Source: Shouchella tritolerans
Lineage (GTDB): Bacteria; Bacillota; Bacilli; Bacillales; Bacillaceae_D
Direction: 5' to 3'
DNA length: 64,000 nucleotides
Assembly: GCF_025770735.1 (NCBI RefSeq)
Contig: NZ_JAODPB010000006.1
Span: 124,001 to 188,000, forward strand
Part shown: positions 7,973-17,034 of the stretch, one piece after another
Position numbering within the stretch: the stretch's first letter is position 1
Layout: each line of letters opens with the position of its first letter
The notes under the pieces: generated by a model
Told to the model about the DNA's origin: nothing
Databases searched by the model: none
What the model saw: the letters and a program-made list of their open reading frames with translations, nothing else
Translations under genes and position numbers: made by a program

Positions 7973-10183
7973 TCAAGTTCTGATTTTGTTGAGGATGTTT
8001 TTCCAATTTTCATGAAAGCGGTCCCCGTCAATGTTAGGTTTTTTATTGCTGTATAAATATTGCTCGTAGGCCTCGGTTAGCTCCCGCATTCCAGTAGACT
8101 CCAGTTCGCTGTCCACGTCGGTTGCATATTCACGCAACGTCTGCGTTGTTTTCCGCTTATAGCCATGAAAACCGAGCAACCATAGCAAGCGCTCATAGGA
8201 GCGGACAAAGGTCTCTGTTCGCCCGTCATTTTTGTACATTCCGCTTACATAAGCACGGGCAATCGCTTTGCGGAACAGAAACAAAACCAACGCCGCCACT
8301 GCAAGTATCCCTATAGCGGCTCCTAGCCACCAGCTCGGGCCTTCTTTCGTTTGGCCTAACGTTTGTGATTCATCTGTTTCTTCTTCGTTTTCAGGCTCTT
8401 GCACTTCGTCTTCATCCTGCTCAGGCTCTTCTCTTTGTTCAGGCTCCATATCCTCCTCATCGCCGTTTTCTATGTCAATTTCGGGCTGTTGAAAGGAAAA
8501 ACCTGAAAAGCTAGGCGTCGGTTCAAACGGTACCCAGCCGACTTCCGGAAAATATACTTCTACCCAAGAATGGGCATTGCTATTGGCAATTACGTATTCT
8601 TGATAGGTTCCGTCCTCGCCGACAGCTCCTTGTGCTTCGCCCTCTGTAAACCCTTTTGCCCATCTAGTCGGAATGTCAAGTGTTCGGAGCATGACAGCCA
8701 TCGCTGTCGAAAAGTTATCGCAATACCCTCGGGCTGTTTCAAACAAAAACTGGTCGACGTAGTCTTGGCCTTCGGCTGGAATAGCCACATCCTCTGTTTC
8801 GTATTCAAAATTAGGCCCGCTTAAATATTGTTCAATCGCCACGGCCATGTCGTACTGGTTGTCCGCGTCTTTCGTAATGTCTTCGGCCAACTCGCCGATA
8901 CGCTCAGGCAATCCTTCTGGCAATGCTAAATAATCCGCTAGCTCTTCATCGTTGCTGTAATCAGGTCGGCCAACGTTTCGCAAGCCTTCCACATAGTACG
9001 TTTGCTCGTAAAATTGAAACTCGTATCGCTGTGGCACCAATTCGCCATTCGCGATGGTGGCCATTGCCGAAACAGGATCAATTTGCAACGGATAGTCTTG
9101 TTCGCCAACCAAATCTGTTACCGTTGGCGAGGCAAGCTCTCCTGGATAAAACAAGTGGCCGAATTGTTGCTCCCCTTCACTATACAATTGCAACTCCGCC
9201 TGCTGCTCTTCTACTTCAACGGCATCGGCACGTTTGCTTCCTTGCAACGGTGGCGTCACGCTCCGCTCTTCGACTTCCAATGCGTCGGAAAGCTGCCAAC
9301 CTCTCCCCGTATACTCGTTTTTTGTCTCCCCTTTCCAATATTGGCCGTTTTCTACTCGAGCAATAAAAATAGGCGTGTCATCTTGGACAAAGCCACCACC
9401 GAGGCGGCGATCGTCCTCACTGTAGCCAATCCGTTGCACAGGAGTGCCTATGCCGCTCGGAACAAAGCCAAATACCGACTGGAGATAAGGAAGAGGGTCC
9501 GGCCACTGCGGTTCAGGTTTTGGCATCGCATAGCCAATCGACGCTGCTAGCATGATAAACACGCCTAGCAAAGCAAAAGAGCGGCCAAATGTACGAAACG
9601 ATAAAACGGCGTGCGTGCCTTTTTGTTCGCCGCGTTTAAGCAACAGCAGCAGCCCAAACAGAAACAACCCAACAATAAAGGTGCGAACAATCGCCCAGCT
9701 CCCGCTATAATCGGTAAATGTGTCAATTGTACCAATATAGACGATGCTGATCGCTAAAAAAAGCAATATTCGCCGTGCCTGAACAATCCAGTAAAACAGT
9801 AGGTAACTGAGGATGGACAAGAGAATCAAAAATAAAAACGTCCGGTGCATATCAGTAATGTCCGCCAAATTGCCAGCAGTCAGCAAATAGATGTTGTAAA
9901 ATAGATCGTCTAAAAAAGCAAACATCCACATTTGCTCAGTGCTTGATCCTGGAAACAACAAGTACAACGATCCGAGAATGACAGCAAAGCGGAGAAGCAG
10001 TGACCAGACAAGGTGTATTTTAAAGAATGTGATCAAGAAAAATACAGCAGAAACAGCGACAAACAGAGCAATCGAATCCGTGTGCGTAATTTCTGAGACA
10101 GGATAAAGCCATTCCATCAATAGAAGAAAACCGAACATGTATAACACAAAATCACGATAAAGTTGTCTTTTTTTATGCATCAT
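7973..10183 (-). CDS. yebA: transglutaminase-like membrane protein with DUF4129 domain
   Basis: This 736-residue protein has about six N-terminal membrane helices (to residue about 210), an extracytoplasmic transglutaminase core, an acidic Glu-rich linker (EDMEPEQREEPEQDEDE), one more helix near residue 630 and a cytoplasmic DUF4129-like tail. The papain-like triad is visible as the cysteine in ARGYCDNFSTAM, the histidine in NAHSWVEVYFP and a following Asp/Glu region. With the upstream MoxR ATPase and DUF58 protein it forms the conserved yeaC-yeaD-yebA unit, whose function is not firmly known. The start ATG lies inside the end of yeaD; a TTG further upstream is possible, but the chosen start gives the usual family length. 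Confidence 0.9.
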   Translation of the reverse strand: MMHKKRQLYRDFVLYMFGFLLLMEWLYPVSEITHTDSIALFVAVSAVFFLITFFKIHLVWSLLLRFAVILGSLYLLFPGSSTEQMWMFAFLDDLFYNIYLLTAGNLADITDMHRTFLFLILLSILSYLLFYWIVQARRILLFLAISIVYIGTIDTFTDYSGSWAIVRTFIVGLFLFGLLLLLKRGEQKGTHAVLSFRTFGRSFALLGVFIMLAASIGYAMPKPEPQWPDPLPYLQSVFGFVPSGIGTPVQRIGYSEDDRRLGGGFVQDDTPIFIARVENGQYWKGETKNEYTGRGWQLSDALEVEERSVTPPLQGSKRADAVEVEEQQAELQLYSEGEQQFGHLFYPGELASPTVTDLVGEQDYPLQIDPVSAMATIANGELVPQRYEFQFYEQTYYVEGLRNVGRPDYSNDEELADYLALPEGLPERIGELAEDITKDADNQYDMAVAIEQYLSGPNFEYETEDVAIPAEGQDYVDQFLFETARGYCDNFSTAMAVMLRTLDIPTRWAKGFTEGEAQGAVGEDGTYQEYVIANSNAHSWVEVYFPEVGWVPFEPTPSFSGFSFQQPEIDIENGDEEDMEPEQREEPEQDEDEVQEPENEEETDESQTLGQTKEGPSWWLGAAIGILAVAALVLFLFRKAIARAYVSGMYKNDGRTETFVRSYERLLWLLGFHGYKRKTTQTLREYATDVDSELESTGMRELTEAYEQYLYSNKKPNIDGDRFHENWKNILNKIRT

Positions 10184-11348
10184 CCGCACTTCGCCTCTTG
10201 CCCTCCTCAAACTGGGGATGGAAAAGCTGTGCCTTTAACCGCTTAAACTGCTCCTGTTCCCACTCGCCAACCGGAGCGGCAGCAGCAACAAACACAAGCG
10301 TTTTACGCTTTTCAAGCTGACGTACTAAACGAATCGTGTTCTCCTCTATTTGTGGCGTTATCAATAGAGTCACCCCTCCTAGTAGCTGAAGATTAGGAGG
10401 AAGTGGGGCTTGCTTTTTCGTTTTCAGCGGCTTCACTTTGGCAAGCAAGCGCAGGCCTGATTTCCATGTTCGCTCATTAAGTGGCAGCTGATTCCAACGA
10501 TTTGGATACGTGTGCAAAACAACCTCCGTACGTGCTGACACAAAAGTGGCTGCCAAAGATGCGGCCCAACTCACACTTTCTTCAAACCATTCTTTTTCTA
10601 ACTCTGTTTCCACTGTGCTTGGCAATAAAAATAACGATATTTCTTCGCTCTGGTCCGTTTCAAACTCTTTTGTGACGAGCCCTACTACACCTGCCGAGCG
10701 CTTCCAATCAATTTGCGCCATGCGGTCGCCTGCCACATAGGGGCGTACGCCAGAAACAGCATGGTCCTCATAGTTCTTTTTTAATTGCTTGGCAACATGG
10801 GAAGCGCCGACTATCCCTAAGCCGTGCTTTACATGGTAATAAGCAGGATAGACAAGCAACTCCGTATGAATGGGAATCCTTTTTTTAACGCGGATAAGGC
10901 CGAACAAATCATTTGCTGTTACAACGAGTTGGCCAAATTGTTGTTCCCCTCGTTGCAACGCTTTGGCCTCATATGAAAAACGCAGCTCTTTTTTTAACGT
11001 GAAAAAGAAAATCGCTTCATGCCGCTCTGCCAATATAGAAGCAGGAATGGTGTCACTTGCTTCATAATAAAAAAATGGAAGCAACCGTGGCCTTGAGATC
11101 GTTACATCTACGTTAAATCCTTCACCTGTTCGTAGTTCCTGTTTCGATATATAGCGCGTGGCCTTCACTCCAAACAAGGAAAGAAAAGAAACAAGACATG
11201 AACAGACAAACACAATGACGACACTGTAAAACAAAAACCAACTGACAAAGCCGCCTTGGAACATGCCAAAGACAAAGGTAGCAGCAAGAATAAACAGGAC
11301 AATCAACCATCGGAAAGCAAAATAAACAAATGGCTTTACTCGTTTCAT
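10173..11348 (-). CDS. yeaD: DUF58 domain protein, YeaD type
   Basis: This 391-residue protein has two N-terminal membrane helices (residues about 10-60), a beta-rich region, and a DUF58 domain with the hallmark GDRMAQIDWKRSAG near residue 205-220, followed by a von Willebrand A-like fold. DUF58 proteins work with MoxR ATPases and are thought to help assemble or activate protein complexes. Its start overlaps the stop of the MoxR gene by one base, and its end overlaps yebA by 11 bases, so the three are translated together. Confidence 0.9.
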   Translation of the reverse strand: MKRVKPFVYFAFRWLIVLFILAATFVFGMFQGGFVSWFLFYSVVIVFVCSCLVSFLSLFGVKATRYISKQELRTGEGFNVDVTISRPRLLPFFYYEASDTIPASILAERHEAIFFFTLKKELRFSYEAKALQRGEQQFGQLVVTANDLFGLIRVKKRIPIHTELLVYPAYYHVKHGLGIVGASHVAKQLKKNYEDHAVSGVRPYVAGDRMAQIDWKRSAGVVGLVTKEFETDQSEEISLFLLPSTVETELEKEWFEESVSWAASLAATFVSARTEVVLHTYPNRWNQLPLNERTWKSGLRLLAKVKPLKTKKQAPLPPNLQLLGGVTLLITPQIEENTIRLVRQLEKRKTLVFVAAAAPVGEWEQEQFKRLKAQLFHPQFEEGKRRSADDA

Positions 11349-12307
11349 TAGGTTGCATGCCTTTTCCGCTCTACTGGAACGCGGATTTGTTTTATCAGAT
11401 CAGCCAGTACCTCATCAGCGGCTTCTTCACGCATGAGCACATCATGGTGCAGTCGAATTCGATGCCCTAGTACATAGGGAGCAACAGCTTTAACGTCATC
11501 AGGAGCAACAAAATCACGACCCATAATGAGCGCATAAGCTTGGCTTGTCCGCATCAGTGCAATGGAAGCGCGGGGACTTGCGCCTAGTTCAATCTTTCCG
11601 CTTGTTCTGGTGGCATGGACGATGTTTACTAAATACTCTTTGACATACCCATCGATGTAAATGTTTTTGACTTCTTGCTGCAAAGCGGAAATTTCATCAA
11701 GTGTCACGACCGCTTCTAGATCCTCAATTGGATGCTTCTGCTCAACACGCCCTAAAAGTTCCAGCTCTTCTTCAATCGTTGGGTAGCCTAAGCTAATTCT
11801 GACTAAAAACCGGTCCAGTTGCGCTTCTGGAAGGGGGAATGTTCCAGCGTATTCAACGGGGTTCTGAGTCGCCATTACAAAAAAAGGCGAATGGATGACC
11901 ATCGTCTCTCCGTCAACGGTGACGTTTCCTTCTTCTAGTGCCTCCAGCAAAGCCGATTGGGTTTTAGGCGACGTACGGTTAATTTCATCGGCAAGCACGA
12001 CATTCGCCATAACTGGGCCAGGACGAAACTCAAACGCTTGCTTGTTTTGATTGTAAATCGATACGCCCGTCACATCCGACGGCAGTAAGTCGGGAGTAAA
12101 CTGAATTCGCTTGAACGAGCCGTTAATTGTTTTCGCCATTGCTTTAACAAAAACGGTTTTGCCAACACCAGGCACATCTTCAAGAAGCACATGCCCCCCT
12201 GCAAGCAAGGCGACAAGACTAAGACGGATTTCCGCTCGTTTGCCAATCATCACTTTTTCAACATTTTCAATGATCTCATCTATTTTAGCTGTGCTTGTAG
12301 TCAACAA
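11348..12307 (-). CDS. yeaC: MoxR-type AAA+ ATPase
   Basis: This 319-residue cytoplasmic ATPase has a complete AAA_3 module: Walker A in LLEDVPGVGKTVFVKA near residue 42-57, Walker B in VVLADEINRTSPK near residue 105-117, sensor 1 in FFVMATQNP near residue 140 and a C-terminal lid domain. MoxR ATPases act as chaperones for partner proteins, here probably those encoded by the two following overlapping genes. The start is the first of two TTG codons at 12307, with GAGAGGGG at a proper distance. It opens the yeaC-yeaD-yebA operon, which may read through into guaA. Confidence 0.93.
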   Translation of the reverse strand: MLTTSTAKIDEIIENVEKVMIGKRAEIRLSLVALLAGGHVLLEDVPGVGKTVFVKAMAKTINGSFKRIQFTPDLLPSDVTGVSIYNQNKQAFEFRPGPVMANVVLADEINRTSPKTQSALLEALEEGNVTVDGETMVIHSPFFVMATQNPVEYAGTFPLPEAQLDRFLVRISLGYPTIEEELELLGRVEQKHPIEDLEAVVTLDEISALQQEVKNIYIDGYVKEYLVNIVHATRTSGKIELGASPRASIALMRTSQAYALIMGRDFVAPDDVKAVAPYVLGHRIRLHHDVLMREEAADEVLADLIKQIRVPVERKRHAT

Positions 12308-12394
12308 ATCCTAGGCCCCTCTCCGTTTCTTTTTTTCATTGTACCATTGTCCTGTTTTTTTATCATTACAGAACAAGCGTTACCTTTCACCCAA

Positions 12395-12425
12395 AAAACC
12401 GTGCACCTTTAAAGTGCACGGTTTT
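12395..12425. terminator. terminator of the thioredoxin-fold gene
   Basis: A 12-bp stem (12395-12406 with 12414-12425) with a 7-nt loop is followed on the minus strand by a T run. It lies eight bases after the stop of the 12433-12990 gene and separates it from yeaC. Confidence 0.85.
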
Positions 12426-12432
12426 GCTTTTG

Positions 12433-12990
12433 TTACAGTTGCGACATTGTTCGCAGCATGTCTGCTTCAATTTTATCCCAAGTCTCTTTTTGCTGGAACA
12501 GCTTTCGCGTTTTCGGGATCAGTTCTGTCTTAAACGCTTCTTTATAGGCGTCCGTTTCAGGATCAGGAAGCTGCTTTTTCCATTCGGTTACACGAGCCTC
12601 TATCTCGCCAGCTCGCGGCCCCCATTTGCCTGCTTCTTTTCCTTCTCTATCGAAAAAGACGATAATCGGAATTGATCGAGCACGGCCATTGGTTAAGTAC
12701 TGGTCCATCAACTCAAGGTTTTCATCGCGGATTAAAAAACGCACATCCATTAAAGCCGTTTGCGCCAATTTAAGAAAAATCGGCACGTTTACCATCGCAT
12801 CCCCGCACCAATCAGCGGTAAGCACAACGGCTTTCAAGCCTTTCCCTTGGAGGAGCTCCATTTCTTGCACGGCGTCTCCGCTAGGGATGTAGTGATTGTA
12901 TATGTGAAGCAACGTCTCTTTGTTTACTTCCATCGATTCAATGTAGTCTTGGGCAGTCGCCCCTTTTTCAAACCAATCAAGAAGTGTCAT
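12433..12990 (-). CDS. thioredoxin-fold family protein with a single active-site cysteine
   Basis: This 185-residue cytoplasmic protein has a thioredoxin-like core near residues 45-125: a beta strand leading to LTADWCGDAMVNVPIF at the usual active-site position, and a cis-proline strand RSIPIIVFFD further on. The classical CGPC is replaced by C-G-D-A, so only the N-terminal cysteine remains. Such a protein cannot form the intramolecular disulfide and may act as a monothiol reductase or bind a thiol cofactor such as bacillithiol. An extra N-terminal helix of 40 residues and a C-terminal helical tail flank the core. It has its own terminator and appears monocistronic. Confidence 0.8.
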   Translation of the reverse strand: MTLLDWFEKGATAQDYIESMEVNKETLLHIYNHYIPSGDAVQEMELLQGKGLKAVVLTADWCGDAMVNVPIFLKLAQTALMDVRFLIRDENLELMDQYLTNGRARSIPIIVFFDREGKEAGKWGPRAGEIEARVTEWKKQLPDPETDAYKEAFKTELIPKTRKLFQQKETWDKIEADMLRTMSQL

Positions 12991-13107
12991 AAGCTTGCTC
13001 CTTTTTTACTGATCGTACCATGCTTGGCTCATGGGACGCAAAAAATTTGATCTTTCTAGACATATTTTTGCTGACAATCCAAACACTACATCCAAAGGAG
13101 TGGTGAG

Positions 13108-14052
13108 ATGTTCAAACGTTTTTTGCTTGCCCCGACTCTTATTTTTCTTCTGCTTTTAGGCATCGGGCAAGTGTCAACTCCAACCGCCTATGCCATCGGC
13201 AACAAGCCGTTTACATTCGTGTGGATGTCTGACACGCAGTATTACTCGCAGCATTACCCGTATATTTACGACAGCATGACGGAGTGGATTGTCGAAAACG
13301 AACGGAACCAGTCGATTAAATATGCGATTCATACGGGCGATATCGTTGACCATATGACGAATGAATTCGAATGGGTTCAGGCAGACTTAGCAATGAAAAA
13401 ACTAGATCAAGCCAAGATTCCATACGGCGTGCTGGCAGGCAACCATGATGTCGGACATAGCAAATTGGACTACAGCACATACAGCCGCTATTTTGGCGAT
13501 GCTCGTTTTAATAAAAGCCATGCCTTCAAAGGGTCTTACAAAGACAATGAAGCCCACTTTGACGAAATTCATGTTAGCGGGCACAAATTCCTTATTCTTT
13601 ACCTCGGTTTTGGCTGGAATGACGAAACGCTCCAGTGGGCCAAAGAAGTGGTTGAAGATCATCCTCATCATGCAACGATTGTTGCCACGCATCGTTACTT
13701 GCAAGTCAATGGCAAACGCTCTGAGGATGGAGACAAACTGTTTAAGGAATTAATCAAACCAAGCCCTTCCATTCAGCTGGTCCTAAGCGGGCACTACCAC
13801 GGCACCGCCCAGCGGTTTGACCGTATTGATGACGATGGCGACGGTGTAAATGAACGAACTGTGGTCCAGATTTTATCCGATTACCAAGGATATGAAAAAG
13901 GCGGAAATGGCTTTATGCGCCTTTTGACATTCCAACCAAAATCCCAAGCAGTGACAATCAGTACCTATTCTCCTTATACAAAGGAAGACTCATTAGAAAA
14001 CGAGGACTTTCATAAAGCGCCGATGACGTTTAGTTTTCCAATGGATTTTTAG
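13108..14052 (+). CDS. secreted calcineurin-like metallophosphoesterase
   Basis: This 314-residue protein has an N-terminal signal peptide (cleavage probably after AYA, residue 29) and a complete metallophosphoesterase site: D-x-Q in SDTQYY, GDIVDH, GNHDVG, a later THR histidine and GHYHG. These residues bind two metal ions and hydrolyse phosphomonoesters or diesters. Near residue 245 the loop DDDGDGVNE resembles a calcium-binding loop of dockerin or thrombospondin type. AAAGGAG precedes the ATG. It stands alone, and the substrate is not evident; secreted homologues act on nucleotides, phospholipids or wall polymers. Confidence 0.88.
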   Translation: MFKRFLLAPTLIFLLLLGIGQVSTPTAYAIGNKPFTFVWMSDTQYYSQHYPYIYDSMTEWIVENERNQSIKYAIHTGDIVDHMTNEFEWVQADLAMKKLDQAKIPYGVLAGNHDVGHSKLDYSTYSRYFGDARFNKSHAFKGSYKDNEAHFDEIHVSGHKFLILYLGFGWNDETLQWAKEVVEDHPHHATIVATHRYLQVNGKRSEDGDKLFKELIKPSPSIQLVLSGHYHGTAQRFDRIDDDGDGVNERTVVQILSDYQGYEKGGNGFMRLLTFQPKSQAVTISTYSPYTKEDSLENEDFHKAPMTFSFPMDF

Positions 14053-14137
14053 CCCCTTGCCCAAATTGTAATGGTTCATCACCTTTTTAGATGGATATCC
14101 ATATCGTGTACTATCCTAGAAAAAGGTGGTGCAATGC

Positions 14138-14344
14138 TTGGGCTATTATTACGGAGGATTTGAAAACAACTGCTGCTGCCCTCCCCCGCCTTGTGGAGGA
14201 TACGGTTATGGACCGGGCCCTTACTACGGGCCGAGAGGATTTGGCGGCGGCGGCTTTGCGATTGCGATTGTTGTCGTGCTCTTCATTTTGATTATTATCA
14301 TTGGCGGCGCCGGCTTTTGGGGTGGGCGTGGACTGCCTTGCTAA
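14138..14344 (+). CDS. YjcZ-like small glycine-rich membrane protein, probably sporulation-related
   Basis: The product has 68 residues. The N-terminal half is rich in Gly, Tyr, Pro and Cys (a run of three Cys then four Pro), and the C-terminal half is one hydrophobic helix whose start, GFAIAIVVVLFILIIIIGG, closely resembles the core of YjcZ-family sporulation proteins. I chose the TTG at 14138 because AAAGGTGG (14122-14129) lies eight bases before it; two GTG codons at 14126 and 14129 overlap that site. The function of the family is not established. Confidence 0.72.
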   Translation: MGYYYGGFENNCCCPPPPCGGYGYGPGPYYGPRGFGGGGFAIAIVVVLFILIIIIGGAGFWGGRGLPC

Positions 14345-14350
14345 ATGAAA

Positions 14351-14383
14351 AAAGAACATTAGCGTCCTTCGCTAATGTTCTTT
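14351..14383. terminator. bidirectional terminator between two convergent small genes
   Basis: A perfect 14-bp stem (14351-14364 with 14370-14383) with a 5-nt loop lies between the two small genes, with A and T runs on both sides, so it can serve both directions. Confidence 0.92.
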
Positions 14384-14386
14384 TCT

Positions 14387-14623
14387 TTAATAATAATATC
14401 CATAGGGCGGGTACCCATAAGGTCCAGGTCCATAACCATAAGGCGGATAGCCGTATCCGTAACCGTAACCTCCGTATAAAAACGGCGCAGCAATGAGTGA
14501 TCCCCCAAGACCGCCTACGAGCCCGCCTAGAAATGCACTTCCCCCATAGCCAAATGGCCTTCCGCCATAGTAACCAGGTGGGCGCCGATAACCGGGCTGC
14601 TGATAATGCCATTGCGTCTGCAT
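14387..14623 (-). CDS. Gly/Tyr/Pro-rich low-complexity protein, spore-coat-like
   Basis: This 78-residue protein is dominated by Tyr, Gly and Pro, with tandem YGYGYPPYGYGPGPYGYPPY-like repeats at the C-terminus and a short hydrophobic Gly-rich patch (LGGLVGGLGGSLIAAPFL) near residue 32-49. GAAGGGGG is well placed before the ATG. Proteins of this composition occur in Bacillus spore coats and are often cross-linked through tyrosine. I infer a coat or exosporium role and see no enzyme motif. Confidence 0.7.
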   Translation of the reverse strand: MQTQWHYQQPGYRRPPGYYGGRPFGYGGSAFLGGLVGGLGGSLIAAPFLYGGYGYGYGYPPYGYGPGPYGYPPYGYYY

Positions 14624-14687
14624 CGTGGTCCCCCTTCACATCTGATGGGGTATCTTATGCACAAGCAGGCAGGCATGTGCGGAAGTT

Positions 14688-16688
14688 TTACCGAGTTGCT
14701 TCAAAAATGGCCTTTACTTTTGGGACAACTTCACCGCTCCTTGCCCCTTCCTGCATAAACGCCACCAACATTTCGGGATCATCTTGGTTATAGGCGACAA
14801 CCCATCCAAGAACATCGTCATTCGATTCGCCTTGACCACCGCTTAATTCAGCTGTTCCTGTTTTTGCTGCTAACGGATAGCCATCTATTTCCATTGCATG
14901 GGCCGTCCCGCTTTTTTCAGACACAACTTTCCCAAGTGCCTCATCAATAATTGCGGCGGTTTCAGGCGTCAGATGGTCTTTCCACACGACGCCGGTTTGT
15001 TCACTTTGCTCAAGCACTGGTTGAATCATAGCGCCTTCATTGGAAAAAGCCGTATACATCGTGGCAAGATGAACTGGATTGACGAGCACTTGCCCTTGCC
15101 CTGATCCTGAATAAGCGAGTTCAGGCTCCGAGCGGAACCCGTCTTCCCCGGTTATTTGTGATTTCTTCAACGGATACAAATAATCGATTGATTCCCCAAA
15201 ACCAACGGCTTCAGCCTGCTCGATTAGCTTCTCTTCCCCTAGTTTTAGTGCTTCCATCGCAAAATAAATATTATCCGAGTACATAAGGGCACCTTCTAAA
15301 TCGACTGGACCGCCTGGATCAGTGACGCGGTGGATATGGTAATCGCCCCAACCAGATGCATCGTCCGGCTGCCAGTCGTGGCCGCTTACTTCAATCGTCT
15401 CTTCTGGGACAAGCGTTCCAGCTTCTAGTCCAAACGCAGCAGTTAATGCCTTCATTGTCGACCCTGGAGAAAAACTGGCACTAAAACGGTTCAACAGCGG
15501 CATTTCTTCATTTTCCTCGATTTTTTTGCGCTCCTCGCTGGAAAAACCAAGTGCTGCTAAATTCGGATCGTAAGCTGGCGAACTAACCAACGCCAACGTT
15601 TCCCCTGTGAGAGGATCTAGCGCCACACTTGTACCTGATTTTCCAGCAAATTCGTTAAAAATCGCTTCTTGAACGTCCATATCAATCGTTAAGTGGATAT
15701 CCTCGCCATCCTCGCTTTCAGACTCGATAATGGTTTCCTTCCGCTCACCATCTGCACTTGCTGTATAAATTTCTATCCCGTCTTTTGCGCGCAAACGGTC
15801 TTCGAGCACCAATTCCAACCCGGCTAAACCAATGTTTGAAGAAGAAGAGTATCCTTCGCTGCTGCGCTTTTCTAATTCTTCCGCCGTAATCGGCCCGATG
15901 TATCCGGTCAAATGGGCTGCTGCTTCGCCGAATGGGTAAACCCGACCGTTCAAGCGCCTGTAGGAGGCGGCAGATACTTGCTCTGTGATCGAATCTGCTA
16001 GGCGACTTTCACTAGCAGGCAATTGCTTAAGCGGCACAAACGCTTCTGGCGTCACCCAGCCTTGACTCAACTGTTCATCAATGTAGTCTTCCGTTATCCC
16101 TAACTCATTGGCTAAGATGGCCACAGCATCATCTTGCCCTTCAAGCAAGCTTGGCTGAACACCCATTTCGAGCACTTCGCCATTAGTGGCTAACGCCTGC
16201 CCATGAACATCATAAAGATCGCCCCGCTCTCCTGGTATGCGGTTAAGCCTTACCACATCATCGCCCTCCAACTGGGGAAATAAAAGGCTCGGCTCCCATT
16301 CTAAATGCCACTCATTTTCCTCTTCTGCTGTCTGTACCCATTCCATTCCTTCCTCAAAGGAATAAGGTCCAGCAATCGTTTCCATTGAAATGGCAATCGG
16401 AACCGATTCGATCCCTTCCCCTTCGTAGTCTTCCGGGAAACGCGGCTCGACTGCAAACTCTGTTATCAAATCACTAAAAATGCGCTCGTGTTTCGCGATA
16501 AATGTTTCCTCGTCGACGTTTTCCTTTGCTTCATTTGTAAGCATAGCGTACATATCCTTGTATTCGCCGTTTTTCCAATGTTCGATATAAGCCTTAGCAG
16601 TATCTTCTGGAGACGAACTTGAACAAGCCGCCAAAGCAAGTGTCATTCCGGCGAATGCAGAAAAAAGTAGTAATCCCGACCGCTTCAA
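14688..16688 (-). CDS. pbpC: class B penicillin-binding protein with MecA-like N-terminal domain (PBP3-like)
   Basis: This 666-residue transpeptidase cross-links peptidoglycan outside the membrane. It starts with a lipoprotein signal (lipobox LAAC, Cys 22), then an NTF2-like MecA_N domain to about residue 140, a PBP dimer domain with RGDLYD, and a transpeptidase domain with all three motifs: SPGSTMK, Y-S-D-N and KTGTAE. The architecture and length match B. subtilis PbpC and resemble the low-affinity PBP2a of staphylococci. The start is TTG at 16688 with AAGGGAG upstream; the open frame continues upstream but lacks a better site. It is transcribed alone. Confidence 0.9.
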   Translation of the reverse strand: MKRSGLLLFSAFAGMTLALAACSSSSPEDTAKAYIEHWKNGEYKDMYAMLTNEAKENVDEETFIAKHERIFSDLITEFAVEPRFPEDYEGEGIESVPIAISMETIAGPYSFEEGMEWVQTAEEENEWHLEWEPSLLFPQLEGDDVVRLNRIPGERGDLYDVHGQALATNGEVLEMGVQPSLLEGQDDAVAILANELGITEDYIDEQLSQGWVTPEAFVPLKQLPASESRLADSITEQVSAASYRRLNGRVYPFGEAAAHLTGYIGPITAEELEKRSSEGYSSSSNIGLAGLELVLEDRLRAKDGIEIYTASADGERKETIIESESEDGEDIHLTIDMDVQEAIFNEFAGKSGTSVALDPLTGETLALVSSPAYDPNLAALGFSSEERKKIEENEEMPLLNRFSASFSPGSTMKALTAAFGLEAGTLVPEETIEVSGHDWQPDDASGWGDYHIHRVTDPGGPVDLEGALMYSDNIYFAMEALKLGEEKLIEQAEAVGFGESIDYLYPLKKSQITGEDGFRSEPELAYSGSGQGQVLVNPVHLATMYTAFSNEGAMIQPVLEQSEQTGVVWKDHLTPETAAIIDEALGKVVSEKSGTAHAMEIDGYPLAAKTGTAELSGGQGESNDDVLGWVVAYNQDDPEMLVAFMQEGARSGEVVPKVKAIFEATR

Positions 16689-16997
16689 CTCCCTAACAGC
16701 TCCCTTGCTAATTGGTAAGTCTTCAAAAAATATGACAAAAATCATAGGATAAAAGATTCTACTGTTAGAGTAGCACACTTGCCGATACCTTTGAACCTCT
16801 CATGACTAAAGTCACAAGATTGTTTGCAAACAGACCATCTTTGATGTGTCGTTGCATCCTCAAGCATCAGCGTTTTGCCCTTCTCCTTTCGAAGAAAACC
16901 GGGAATCTTACATCTTTTGTTTTTCCTGCTGAGGAATGATCACTAGGAGACCATACTGTCTCTTCTTTCGTGTGTTAAACCCATTATAAGTAAAAAA

Positions 16998-17027
16998 AGC
17001 GTACGAAAGCCTCTGCTTTCGTACGCT
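16998..17027 (-). terminator. terminator of the nitroreductase gene
   Basis: A perfect 13-bp stem (16998-17010 with 17015-17027) with a 4-nt loop starts eight bases after the nitroreductase stop and is followed on the minus strand by seven T. Upstream, 16689-17034 holds no other recognisable gene. Confidence 0.93.
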
Positions 17028-17034
17028 CTTGTCA

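Noticed and set aside
7788-8006. A 72-codon minus-strand frame between yebA and guaA
   Set aside because: It overlaps the yebA end, has no ribosome site, and another frame of the same stretch looks equally protein-like; I treat it as guaA leader.
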